Below, in pieces: positions 10,178-18,202 of a stretch of DNA of 64,000 nucleotides. Each line of letters starts with the position of its first letter. Within the stretch, counting starts at the first letter, position 1. The position numbers and the translations under genes are program-made. The stretch lies in assembly GCF_021534965.1 (NCBI RefSeq), contig NZ_CP091037.1, positions 2,024,501 to 2,088,500 on the forward strand, in the 5' to 3' direction. The notes beneath the pieces were generated by a model. It ran no database searches, was not told the DNA's origin, and worked only from the letters and a program-made list of their open reading frames with translations. This DNA is from Muricauda sp. SCSIO 65647. GTDB lineage: Bacteria > Bacteroidota > Bacteroidia > Flavobacteriales > Flavobacteriaceae.

Positions 10178-10220
10178 TGTCGAAATGAAAGATAAAAAGG
10201 TCATTGTATTGGCCGATTAG
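10178..10220 (+). pseudogene. Displaced 3' end of an atpC gene (right copy of direct repeat)
   Basis: Read from 10180 the bases encode VEMKDKKVIVLAD then TAG, matching the last 13 residues of atpC at 4786-4826 except one Asn-to-Lys. There is no upstream atpC sequence: identity begins abruptly at 10178 inside unrelated DNA. Differences from the real gene are at third codon positions and the stop codon, so this copy diverged while it was the end of a working atpC, not as random decay. It keeps its own terminator. The simplest reading is an old atpC 3' end cut off from its gene by insertion of the 4.8-10.2 kb block. Confidence 0.85.
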
Positions 10221-10242
10221 CATATTTTAAACTGAGAAAAAG

Positions 10243-10267
10243 CCCGCTCGGTAGAGCGGGTTTTTTT
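10243..10267 (+). terminator. Intrinsic terminator after the displaced atpC tail
   Basis: Stem CCCGCTC (10243-10249) / GAGCGGG (10254-10260), loop GGTA, seven T. It ends transcripts of the kinase/regulator unit. The flanking A-rich side means it may also work for the convergent acetyltransferase gene, whose stop codon overlaps its T run. Confidence 0.88.
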
Positions 10268-10796
10268 ATTCCCACACTATTAAGTGCCACTCTTTTTCTT
10301 TCGATATATATCTTTTTAGAAGTGTAAAACCAATGGTATAATGGGCATTCAATGACCTGACATTTTTGGCATCGACCTCGGTGATGATTTTGTTGAAGGT
10401 CGGGCTCAAGAATTGCTTCATTTTTTGGTACAATTCCCTAAAAATCCCTTTCCCACGATACTCTTTGGCAATGCAGATTTGCCCCATTACAATATAATCA
10501 CTTTCGCAGAAATTAGATTTGCTGATTTCATTGAACATCGGCTTCAGCACATTGATCTCATTACCAAATTTTGGATGCATCGACAAGGCATAGCCGACCA
10601 CCCTATCACCGTCAACCGCAATGGTATGCGGGCTGACATCATTCATTTTTCTCAATAACCCAAAAGTATGTTCGACGGTCAAAAAACCTTCTTTTGACTT
10701 TTCTTCTTGAGTTAAATTTTCAGATAGGTTTTGTTGTTGTAAATCCAAAATCTGCAATAGTTCACTATCAAGAGAGGCTTGCTTAAAACGAACCAT
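10266..10796 (-). CDS. GNAT-family N-acetyltransferase
   Basis: 176 residues from the ATG at 10796; a TTG at 10811 would add five residues. Shows the GNAT core: strand DYIVMGQICIAKEYRGKGIFR with the acetyl-CoA pyrophosphate loop (R/Q-x-x-G-x-G/A form, here YRGKGI), then ITEVDAKNVRSLNAHYTIGF. Substrate unknown. Divergent from bioF, whose promoter lies between the two starts. Confidence 0.85.
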   Translation of the reverse strand: MVRFKQASLDSELLQILDLQQQNLSENLTQEEKSKEGFLTVEHTFGLLRKMNDVSPHTIAVDGDRVVGYALSMHPKFGNEINVLKPMFNEISKSNFCESDYIVMGQICIAKEYRGKGIFRELYQKMKQFLSPTFNKIITEVDAKNVRSLNAHYTIGFTLLKRYISKEKEWHLIVWE

Positions 10797-10820
10797 GTAC
10801 GTGCTTTTCAATAAAGATAG

Positions 10821-10828
10821 TACATTTG
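10821..10828 (+). promoter_or_regulatory. Promoter -7 box of bioF
   Basis: TACATTTG, a perfect TAnnTTTG. It is followed by AA, two bases and the ATG of bioF, the same layout as at bioB (17032-17039). A start about 4 bases after the box would fall on or next to the ATG, giving a leaderless message. No TTG is found 19 bases upstream. Confidence 0.6.
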
Positions 10829-10832
10829 AACC

Positions 10833-11993
10833 ATGCCAAAGCTCCCCAAAAAATCGCTGCTAAAACTTGAGAGAAGACGAGAAGCAAATGCTTTGCGCAC
10901 GCTTTCTTTGCACAGTGATGCGATTGATTTTTCGTCCAATGATTATTTGGGTTTTGCAAGGAATAAGAAAATCGAAAAGGCCGCACAAAGAATCATGGCG
11001 GGCCAAGACATTCTTAATGGGGCAACGGGGTCAAGACTGCTGACGGGCCATCATGCTTTACTCGAGCAGCTAGAAACATTTTTGGCCACTTACCATAATG
11101 CTGAAGACGCATTGGTCTTTAATTCGGGCTACGATGCCAATTTGGGTTTTTTCTCATCAGTACCGCAAAGGGGCGACCTAATTTTCTATGATGAATTGGC
11201 ACATGCCAGCATTCGCGATGGTATTGCATTAGGCTTGGCCAAAAGCTACAAATTCAAGCACAATGACATAGAAGATCTGGCCCTTCATATCGGGCGAAGT
11301 CGTGATAAGGGCGGTAATCAAGATCAAGAAATATTTGTAGTGACCGAATCGGTCTTTTCCATGGACGGTGATTCTCCTGACCTAAAGGCGTTTGCAGCAT
11401 ACTGTGCCGAAGAAGGGCTACATCTAGTGGTCGATGAGGCCCATGCTACGGGCGTTTTGGGCAACGGCAAGGGACTGGCTTCAGAATTGGGTATCGAAGA
11501 ACAGGTATTTGCACGACTGGTCACTTTTGGAAAGGCCCTGGGCTGTCATGGGGCCGCTATTTTAGGAAGCCCCTCTTTAAAGATATATCTGCTGAACTTT
11601 GCCCGTAGTCTCATTTACTCTACCGCCCTGCCCCCCCATACTGTTGCAACAGCGCTTTCATCGTATAAACATCTGGCTTCTGAGGAAGGAAAAAAAACGG
11701 TGGAGTCATTGCATGACCGAATTCATTTCTTCTTGCAGAAGAAAAGGGAATATGATCTTCAAGACGTATTTTTGCCCAGTGGTTCGGCCATTCATGTGGC
11801 CGTACTGAAAGGAAACAAAAGGGTAAAGCAATGTGCCGAACAGTTAAAGGAAAACGGCATTGATGTTCGCCCCATTTTGGCACCTACGGTGCCCGAAGGC
11901 CATGAACGTTTGCGGATATGCCTGCACGTTTTCAATACGAAAGAACAAATAACAAAAGTATTGCAGTTGATTACAAAATTTTACCATGGGTAA
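10833..11993 (+). CDS. bioF: 8-amino-7-oxononanoate synthase (BioF family)
   Basis: 386 residues. PLP enzyme of the alpha-oxoamine synthase family that condenses pimeloyl-CoA or pimeloyl-ACP with L-alanine, the first committed step to the biotin ring. Visible features: LNGATGSRLLTGHH, His124 (ELAHAS) that stacks on PLP, DEAHATGVLG (Asp201, His204), and the PLP lysine Lys234 in TFGKALGCHGAA. First gene of bioF-DUF2007-bioD; overlaps the next gene by 8 bases. Family members include other oxoamine synthases, but the neighbouring bio genes settle the role. Confidence 0.93.
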   Translation: MPKLPKKSLLKLERRREANALRTLSLHSDAIDFSSNDYLGFARNKKIEKAAQRIMAGQDILNGATGSRLLTGHHALLEQLETFLATYHNAEDALVFNSGYDANLGFFSSVPQRGDLIFYDELAHASIRDGIALGLAKSYKFKHNDIEDLALHIGRSRDKGGNQDQEIFVVTESVFSMDGDSPDLKAFAAYCAEEGLHLVVDEAHATGVLGNGKGLASELGIEEQVFARLVTFGKALGCHGAAILGSPSLKIYLLNFARSLIYSTALPPHTVATALSSYKHLASEEGKKTVESLHDRIHFFLQKKREYDLQDVFLPSGSAIHVAVLKGNKRVKQCAEQLKENGIDVRPILAPTVPEGHERLRICLHVFNTKEQITKVLQLITKFYHG

Positions 11994-12372
11994 AGATTGG
12001 GTGGTTTTGGGAAGTTTTGAGTTTCTCGCCGATGTACAGGTCATCAAGGGCAGACTTGAATCGGAAGGCATAAAAACACGCTTAAAAGACCAGAATACGG
12101 TAAGTGTTGAACCCTTTGCCAGTACAGCTCTCGGGGGTATTAAGCTCTTGGTACATAGAAACGATGAAGAACAGGCAAGAACCATTTATGATGAGATACG
12201 AAATTATGCCATCGACAATGATGGAAATTTGATTACCTGCCCAATTTGTGGTGCGCAAAAAAGCGAGGTCTATTACGCCAGAAACACATTGCTTTATAAA
12301 TTGTTCCCCTTTTTTGAGCCCAAAAAATACAAATGCAACAACTGTAACTTTCTTTTTAAGGCAAAAAAATGA
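11986..12372 (+). CDS. DUF2007-type protein with C-terminal zinc ribbon
   Basis: 128 residues. The N-terminal part (WVVLGSFEFLADVQVIKGRLESEGI) matches the DUF2007 / putative signal-transducing fold, a small ferredoxin-like domain. The C-terminal 45 residues contain CPICG and CNNC pairs spaced to bind one zinc. Its gene overlaps bioF upstream and bioD downstream (ATGA), so it is translated with the biotin enzymes. No role in biotin synthesis is known; the placement may be incidental. Confidence 0.8.
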   Translation: MGKDWVVLGSFEFLADVQVIKGRLESEGIKTRLKDQNTVSVEPFASTALGGIKLLVHRNDEEQARTIYDEIRNYAIDNDGNLITCPICGAQKSEVYYARNTLLYKLFPFFEPKKYKCNNCNFLFKAKK

Positions 12373-12983
12373 AAATTTTTGTAACGGGAATATCCACCGA
12401 AGTAGGAAAAACCATTGCATCGGCGATATTGGTCGAGGCACTGCAAGCCGATTATTGGAAACCTGTTCAGGCAGGCGACCTGCACTATTCTGACAGCGAT
12501 AAGGTCAAAGAAATGATTTCCAATCCGAAATCGGTCATCCATCCCAACAGCTATGCCCTGAACACGCCCATGAGTCCGCATGCGGCAGCAGAAATCGACG
12601 GAATCAAAATCGATTTGAGTGACATTTTAGAGCCCAAGACCGAAAACCATTTGGTCATCGAGGGCGCTGGGGGGTTGTTGGTGCCCTTGAACGACAAAGA
12701 CACCATCTTTGATTTGGTGAAACCAGAGTACAAGGTCGTGGTGGTCTCACGGCACTACCTGGGCAGTATCAACCATTCGTTGCTCACGATCAACGCGCTG
12801 CGGCAAAAAGGATTTGAGGTCGGAATTATCTTTAGCGGAAATGAACATCCTACTACCGAAAGCATAATCCTTAAAAAAACCAACGCCGTCTTTTTAGGTC
12901 GTATCGAGGAAGAAAAAACTTTTGACAAAAAAACGATTAAAAAATATGCCGAGTTGTTCGCCCAAGAATTGCTGTCATTCTAA
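12369..12983 (+). CDS. bioD: Dethiobiotin synthetase
   Basis: 204 residues. ATP-dependent closure of the ureido ring of dethiobiotin from 7,8-diaminopelargonate and CO2. P-loop GISTEVGKT at 7-15 (the family usually has GTDTGVGKT), WKPVQAGD for substrate binding, and EGAGGLLVPLN around 95-105. Fourteen or so residues shorter than the E. coli enzyme. Its last 9 bases overlap the end of the convergent glycosyltransferase gene. Confidence 0.93.
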   Translation: MKIFVTGISTEVGKTIASAILVEALQADYWKPVQAGDLHYSDSDKVKEMISNPKSVIHPNSYALNTPMSPHAAAEIDGIKIDLSDILEPKTENHLVIEGAGGLLVPLNDKDTIFDLVKPEYKVVVVSRHYLGSINHSLLTINALRQKGFEVGIIFSGNEHPTTESIILKKTNAVFLGRIEEEKTFDKKTIKKYAELFAQELLSF

Positions 12984-14462
12984 GCGTTCATAAATGAGTC
13001 CTTTATCGATGGTTTCAAGCAACCTATAATGGCGACATAAATAGAGGTTGATATAGAAATTTAGTTCAATGAACTGTTTATCAAAAACACGTTTTTTGTT
13101 TCTTGCGACTATGATGGAGGGCCGTATTTCTTCCATGATATAGCGCAACTCCCCAGCACTTGATTTTCGGGGGCTCTGCATATAGGGGAAAAGAGTTTCC
13201 CGAGTGATATTGCTAGGGTGGGTGGCCACTTTTGTTGGCGGGGTTACGCCCAATACCCAATATCCGATATGGTATTCGGCAAAAAAGATATTGTCTGTTT
13301 CCAGTCCTTCATCGACAATGTACTTCGGAATGTCGATTCCCTCACCATTGAAAAAAGAGCCTTTGTGTATTTTGTTCTGTATGATATTCGCATATTCCAA
13401 ATAAGATTCCATAGGAACAAGCAGTGATATAATGAAAATGGCCGGTACGTGGTTAAATCTTTTGGCCCAAGTGATTTTTGAAAGGGCCATCCCAATCAAA
13501 ATCAATAAAAATGGATACAATTGAATCAAATAATGGCCGTTCACTTTTCCCGTTTGCACAAAAGAAAAGGCAATGCCAAAAATGATGAGCATGAGCATCG
13601 CCACTTCTCTTTTTTTGATGTCGAGCAGTTGTTTTTTGTAGCCCCAGGCGCACAAAGCCATTAGCAGTATCAAAAAGGTAAATGCCTTGAGCACAGAGTC
13701 GATCTTTGTACTTGAATAGGCCATGGGTGCCCTAAAAACCGATTGCCACCAAAGCGTTGGTTCACCTGATAAAACATAGAGTAGCGCCGTAAGAAAAATA
13801 ACCATGCACCCACCGGTCAAAAGAAGCGACCATTTGGGCAGTTGTTCTTTAATGGTATTGTCACGAAACGCTTCCCATACCAAGTAAACACCCAAGAAAA
13901 GCAACGGATAGGCCATATTGAGTTTTGACATGAACGAAAGCCCGAAGAGTGTTCCCGAGAGCAATACCCAGTACCAGTTGTTTTTGAACAAAAACAGATA
14001 AAGCCCCATCACAAAAAAGGCAATACAGATATGTTCTGACATGAATCCCTGAAGACTTCCAAAAAGACTTTGAAAGACCACAGCAAGTATGGCAACCCAA
14101 AAGGCTATCCTTTTTGTGACCATCTTACTTCCTATTTTATAAGTGAAAAAAGCGGTCAGGGCAACAAAAAAGGCACCGAGAAGGCGAATGGCCACAAAAC
14201 TCTTTCCAAAAACATGGATAACGGCTGCAAAAACCAAAAAAATAATGGGTGGTTTAAGATCCCATAATTCGGTATAGGGCAAATGGCCATCGACCCATGA
14301 TTGCCCCATGATAATAAATGTGCTCTCATCGCGATCTATGTAGTCACGAAAGAAAAAGGGAAAACGAACAAAAACCGAAATGCCCAACAACCAAAAAAAA
14401 ATCACCTTTTCCTTGATTTTTGAATACTCAGGAATAAAAAAAAGAGCGACTTTTTTAAGCAT
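12975..14462 (-). CDS. ArnT/GT39-like membrane glycosyltransferase
   Basis: 495 residues from ATG 14462; the GTG 25 codons upstream would run into the bioA start. About ten to twelve hydrophobic segments. The first periplasmic loop has YIDRDESTFI and the next HLPYTELWDLKPP, the acidic pair and Lys-Pro-Pro of lipid-linked sugar transferases (GT-C fold: dolichyl-phosphate-mannose- or 4-amino-4-deoxyarabinose-transferase type). Probably moves a sugar from undecaprenyl phosphate onto an envelope acceptor. It lies on the opposite strand in the middle of the biotin genes and has no evident link to them. Confidence 0.85.
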   Translation of the reverse strand: MLKKVALFFIPEYSKIKEKVIFFWLLGISVFVRFPFFFRDYIDRDESTFIIMGQSWVDGHLPYTELWDLKPPIIFLVFAAVIHVFGKSFVAIRLLGAFFVALTAFFTYKIGSKMVTKRIAFWVAILAVVFQSLFGSLQGFMSEHICIAFFVMGLYLFLFKNNWYWVLLSGTLFGLSFMSKLNMAYPLLFLGVYLVWEAFRDNTIKEQLPKWSLLLTGGCMVIFLTALLYVLSGEPTLWWQSVFRAPMAYSSTKIDSVLKAFTFLILLMALCAWGYKKQLLDIKKREVAMLMLIIFGIAFSFVQTGKVNGHYLIQLYPFLLILIGMALSKITWAKRFNHVPAIFIISLLVPMESYLEYANIIQNKIHKGSFFNGEGIDIPKYIVDEGLETDNIFFAEYHIGYWVLGVTPPTKVATHPSNITRETLFPYMQSPRKSSAGELRYIMEEIRPSIIVARNKKRVFDKQFIELNFYINLYLCRHYRLLETIDKGLIYERLE

Positions 14463-14529
14463 TTTTTGTGTCAGGTTTTTTGGTATTAATCCCCATCTTT
14501 GCAAGATAGATAAATCAAAGGCTTTGTCT

Positions 14530-15810
14530 GTGCACACTACTACAAAAAGTTTGACCGAACGCGATCAAAATCACCTATGGCACCCTTTGACGCAACATAA
14601 GCTTCACCCAGAGATGTTGGGTATTGTCAAAGCAAAGGGCGCGTTGTTGTACGATGAGAGCGGAAAAGAATATATCGATGGTATTGCCTCATGGTACACA
14701 ACAATGTACGGGCATTGCAATGAATATATTCTAAGCATGGTGGGGAGGCAGATGCAGCAATTGGATCAAGTGGTCTTCAGCGGATTTACCCACCTGCCAG
14801 CCATTGAACTGTCTGAAGCCCTAATCAACATATTGCCCGATAACCAACAAAAACTGTTTTTCTCTGATAATGGTTCGACCTCGGTCGAGGTAGCCGTTAA
14901 AATGGCTTTGCAATATCATTTCAATAAAGGGCACAAAAAGAACGTGTTACTTGCTTTTGAGGAGGGGTTTCACGGAGATACCTTTGGAGCCATGTCGGTC
15001 TCGGGACTTTCGGTCTATAACGGTCCGTTCGAGGACTTTTTCCTTGAGGTTAAACGCATTCCCGTACCCGAAGGGAAGAACATCGAGAAAATACTGCAAG
15101 AACTTGAGAATCTTTTAGGTGAAGACAACACGGCCGCTTTTGTATATGAACCTTTGGTGCAGGGCGCGGCTGCCATGAAGATGCACGATGCCCATGGATT
15201 GGACCAAATTCTGGCGTTGTTGAAAAAATATGGGGTATTGCTCATTGCTGATGAGGTGATGACGGGCTTTGGTAAAACGGGAACTTATTTTGCTTCTGAC
15301 CAAATCGAGACCAAACCAGATATTATTTGTCTTTCAAAAGCGCTGACAGCTGGTTTGGTGCCCATGGGGCTTACCACCTGTACACAAGAGGTATATGATG
15401 CTTTTCTTGATGATGATATTGCAAAAGGTTTTTTTCATGGGCACACCTATTCGGCAAATCCGTTGGCTTGTACCGTGGCTTTGGCTGGCATTGAATTACT
15501 GCGATCGGAAAAAATTCAACGAAACATCACCAATATCATGAAATGGCACGGTGTTTTTGCAGAGGAAATAAAAGAGCACCCAAAAGTGAAAAACGTGAGG
15601 CGTTTGGGGGTTATTTTTGCCCTTGATCTAACTGTTGACATGCAGCGCTATGGCAATCTGCGTGACAAGTTATTCAACCATTTTATGAATGAAGGTGTGT
15701 TTTTAAGGCCTTTGGGCAATACCATTTATGTTCTGCCCCCTTATGTCATCACAAGGGAACAGATGGAAAAAGTGTATGCTTCCATCCGTTCGGCCATTGC
15801 CCTTTTTTAA
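14530..15810 (+). CDS. bioA: Adenosylmethionine-8-amino-7-oxononanoate aminotransferase
   Basis: 426 residues from the GTG at 14530 (TTG 14524 is an alternative); there is no ATG near, and the homology starts at LTERDQNHLWHPLTQHK. Class III PLP aminotransferase that makes 7,8-diaminopelargonate using S-adenosylmethionine as amino donor. Visible: DGIASWYTTMYGH, SDNGSTSVEVAVKMA, LLIADEVMTGFGKTG, and the PLP lysine in ICLSKALTAGL. Starts the second biotin unit, bioA-ketoacyl synthase-bioB, and is divergent from the glycosyltransferase. Confidence 0.94.
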   Translation: MHTTTKSLTERDQNHLWHPLTQHKLHPEMLGIVKAKGALLYDESGKEYIDGIASWYTTMYGHCNEYILSMVGRQMQQLDQVVFSGFTHLPAIELSEALINILPDNQQKLFFSDNGSTSVEVAVKMALQYHFNKGHKKNVLLAFEEGFHGDTFGAMSVSGLSVYNGPFEDFFLEVKRIPVPEGKNIEKILQELENLLGEDNTAAFVYEPLVQGAAAMKMHDAHGLDQILALLKKYGVLLIADEVMTGFGKTGTYFASDQIETKPDIICLSKALTAGLVPMGLTTCTQEVYDAFLDDDIAKGFFHGHTYSANPLACTVALAGIELLRSEKIQRNITNIMKWHGVFAEEIKEHPKVKNVRRLGVIFALDLTVDMQRYGNLRDKLFNHFMNEGVFLRPLGNTIYVLPPYVITREQMEKVYASIRSAIALF

Positions 15811-15818
15811 TTCTGACC

Positions 15819-16985
15819 ATGTTGAAAGTCCCCATCTATATCACTGCGCTGTCGTCGATTTCTTCTTTGGGAAGTTCGTCGGCGGAACTATGGAAATCGT
15901 ACCAAAACAAAAAGCATTTTCTTTCAAAGGCCGACATCGGCGAACAAGCGGTTTGGGTCTCTGAACTGCTCCCTGAGATAAGAGAAGAGATAAAAATTCT
16001 TCGTCATCAAAATGAGAAATACAAAAGCTTGGATGATTCCGTGCTGTTCGCCATATATACTTCTAGAAAGGCAATCGAAAATGCAGGTTGGGGCAAAGGA
16101 TCGCGATTTGGCATAAACATTGGCTCATCACGTGGAGCGACCGCCCTTTTTGAACAATATCACAAAGAATTTCTCAATGATGGAAAAACGGCCACGTTGA
16201 CATCTCCTACCACCACTTTGGGAAACATTTCGTCATGGGTTGCCCATGATTTGAAATCCCACGGCCCAGAAATCTCGCATTCCATAACCTGTTCTACCTC
16301 GTTGCATGCTGTCTTGAATGCCGTGGCTTGGCTTCAAAGCGGACTGGCCGATAAATTTTTGGTGGGCGGCAGTGAGGCATCACTGACGCCTTTCACTATT
16401 GCCCAAATGCAGGCGCTGAAGATCTATGCCATGGCTGATAATGAATACCCATGCAGGGCCCTTGATTTTGATAAAAGACAAAATACCATGGTCTTGGGCG
16501 AGGCAGCGGCAATGGCCTGTCTTGAAAAAAGCGCTTCAGATAAAGCTTTGGCCGCTATAGTGGGTATAGGCTATGCGACCGAACCTTTACAACATAATGT
16601 CTCCCTTTCGACCGAAGCACATTGTTTTCAAGATTCCATGAAAATGGCTTTGGGAGAATTGGCCCCAGAAGTAGTCGACGTGGTCATCATGCATGCCCCT
16701 GGCACCGTCAAGGGCGATGAGGCCGAGTTCAAAGCGGTTGAAAAGATATTTGGTGAAAACATTCCTGCGATCGTTTCCAACAAATGGAAAGTTGGGCATA
16801 CTTTTGGTGCTTCCGGTATGTTGAGTCTTGAAATGGCATTGTTGATGATGCAGCACCAAAAATTTGTTCCGACCCCATTTTTTGAGCAAAAGCATCCTGA
16901 AAAAATAAAATATGCAATGGTCAATGCCGTCGGATTCGGGGGCAATGCGGTCAGTATTTTGTTAAAGGCGACAAATGTCATATAA
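15819..16985 (+). CDS. Beta-ketoacyl synthase (KAS I/II type) in the biotin cluster
   Basis: 388 residues, thiolase-fold condensing enzyme. The full Cys-His-His triad is visible: Cys158 in SITCSTSLHA, His292 in IMHAPGTVKGD, His327 in NKWKVGHTFGASG, with the conserved Lys just before. It is 8 bases after bioA and 58 before bioB. Family members elongate acyl-ACP chains. In this setting it probably helps build the pimelate precursor or directs acyl chains to BioF (inference); no bioC, bioH or bioZ is seen in the window. It differs from housekeeping FabF in the altered motif around the Cys and a short length. Confidence 0.85.
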   Translation: MLKVPIYITALSSISSLGSSSAELWKSYQNKKHFLSKADIGEQAVWVSELLPEIREEIKILRHQNEKYKSLDDSVLFAIYTSRKAIENAGWGKGSRFGINIGSSRGATALFEQYHKEFLNDGKTATLTSPTTTLGNISSWVAHDLKSHGPEISHSITCSTSLHAVLNAVAWLQSGLADKFLVGGSEASLTPFTIAQMQALKIYAMADNEYPCRALDFDKRQNTMVLGEAAAMACLEKSASDKALAAIVGIGYATEPLQHNVSLSTEAHCFQDSMKMALGELAPEVVDVVIMHAPGTVKGDEAEFKAVEKIFGENIPAIVSNKWKVGHTFGASGMLSLEMALLMMQHQKFVPTPFFEQKHPEKIKYAMVNAVGFGGNAVSILLKATNVI

Positions 16986-17009
16986 TGTTCGCAATGAATA
17001 GCCCTATAA

Positions 17010-17039
17010 TTGCAATTTGGTAGATAAGAATTACATTTG
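17010..17039 (+). promoter_or_regulatory. Consensus promoter of bioB
   Basis: TTG (17010-17012), exactly 19 bases, then TACATTTG (17032-17039): a full match to the Bacteroidetes -33/-7 promoter. The ATG of bioB is at 17044, 4 bases after the box, so the transcript is predicted to begin at or next to the start codon. Confidence 0.8.
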
Positions 17040-17043
17040 AAGT

Positions 17044-18144
17044 ATGAGCGATATAAAACATAATTGGACCAAAGAAGAAATTCTAGCTATTTACAACAAA
17101 CCTTTAATGGAGCTGCTCTATGAAGCGGCCACGGTTCATCGAAAATACCATGACCCGAATACGGTTCAGGTCTCTACCTTGTTATCGATTAAAACCGGAG
17201 GGTGTTCTGAAGACTGTGGATATTGCCCACAAGCGGCCCGTTACCACACAGATATCGAGGGCAATGACTTGATGTCGGTACAACAGGTAAAGGCCCAGGC
17301 ACTTCGTGCCAAGGCTTCGGGCAGTTCGCGGGTATGTATGGGTGCGGCATGGCGAAATGTAAAAGATGGCCCCGAATTTGACCAAGTACTTGAAATGGTT
17401 CGCACGATCAATAAGTTGGATATGGAGGTCTGCTGTACCTTGGGCATGGTTACCGAAAATCAGGCCAAACGTCTTTCCGAAGCAGGGTTGTACGCCTATA
17501 ACCACAATCTTGATACTTCTGAAGAATATTACAAAGAGGTCATCTCGACCCGTGGTTATGAAGACCGTCTACAGACCATTGAAAACGTACGCAAGACCAA
17601 TGTCACCGTTTGTAGTGGAGGCATCATTGGTATGGGCGAAGCAGTTGAGGATAGGGCCGGAATGTTGGTATCGCTTTCTACCCTAAATCCACAACCCGAA
17701 TCAGTGCCCATAAATGCTTTGGTCGCGGTAGAGGGCACTCCGATGGAAGAACAGAAGCCTATTGAAATTTGGGAAATGATACGTATGGTGGCCACAACCC
17801 GAATCGTGATGCCCAAGACACAGGTACGGTTATCAGCAGGCCGAACCCAGATGAGCAGAGAGGGGCAGGCGCTGTGCTTCTTTGCAGGGGCCAACTCAAT
17901 TTTTGCGGGAGATAAGCTGTTGACGACCCCAAATCCTGATGTCAATGAAGATATGGCCATGTTTGAAGTATTGGGGATTCACCCTCAGAAAGCATTTGAT
18001 AAAGTGCCACAACGAGAAACGGTCGAAGCAATTGATTCGCAGTTCGAATCTCTTGGCGAGAAACCGAAATGGTCGCGTCCCGATCATAAAATAGAACGGA
18101 ACGAGGTAGCAAAAGAAAAAGCCAAGCTGGTTCGCAACCAATAA
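17044..18144 (+). CDS. bioB: Biotin synthase
   Basis: 366 residues. Radical SAM enzyme that inserts sulfur into dethiobiotin. The radical-SAM cluster GGCSEDCGYCPQ places Cys54, Cys58 and Cys61 at the [4Fe-4S]; later NHNLDTSEEYY and the RLSAGRTQMSRE segment with the conserved Arg that binds the [2Fe-2S] cluster are present. Length is normal for the family, with a Lys/Glu-rich tail. Has its own strong promoter, so it can be expressed independently of bioA. Confidence 0.97.
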   Translation: MSDIKHNWTKEEILAIYNKPLMELLYEAATVHRKYHDPNTVQVSTLLSIKTGGCSEDCGYCPQAARYHTDIEGNDLMSVQQVKAQALRAKASGSSRVCMGAAWRNVKDGPEFDQVLEMVRTINKLDMEVCCTLGMVTENQAKRLSEAGLYAYNHNLDTSEEYYKEVISTRGYEDRLQTIENVRKTNVTVCSGGIIGMGEAVEDRAGMLVSLSTLNPQPESVPINALVAVEGTPMEEQKPIEIWEMIRMVATTRIVMPKTQVRLSAGRTQMSREGQALCFFAGANSIFAGDKLLTTPNPDVNEDMAMFEVLGIHPQKAFDKVPQRETVEAIDSQFESLGEKPKWSRPDHKIERNEVAKEKAKLVRNQ

Positions 18145-18202
18145 GTTTAGCTAACATTTTCAAAACCTTTTTCTAACTTAGCCGTTTCAAAAAGCATACG
18201 TT

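Noticed and set aside
4784-10220. The atpC tail repeat as a classic site-specific att pair
   Set aside because: The layout fits, but no integrase gene or core-site inverted repeats are visible, so homologous recombination with related DNA is equally possible; reported as a direct repeat only.
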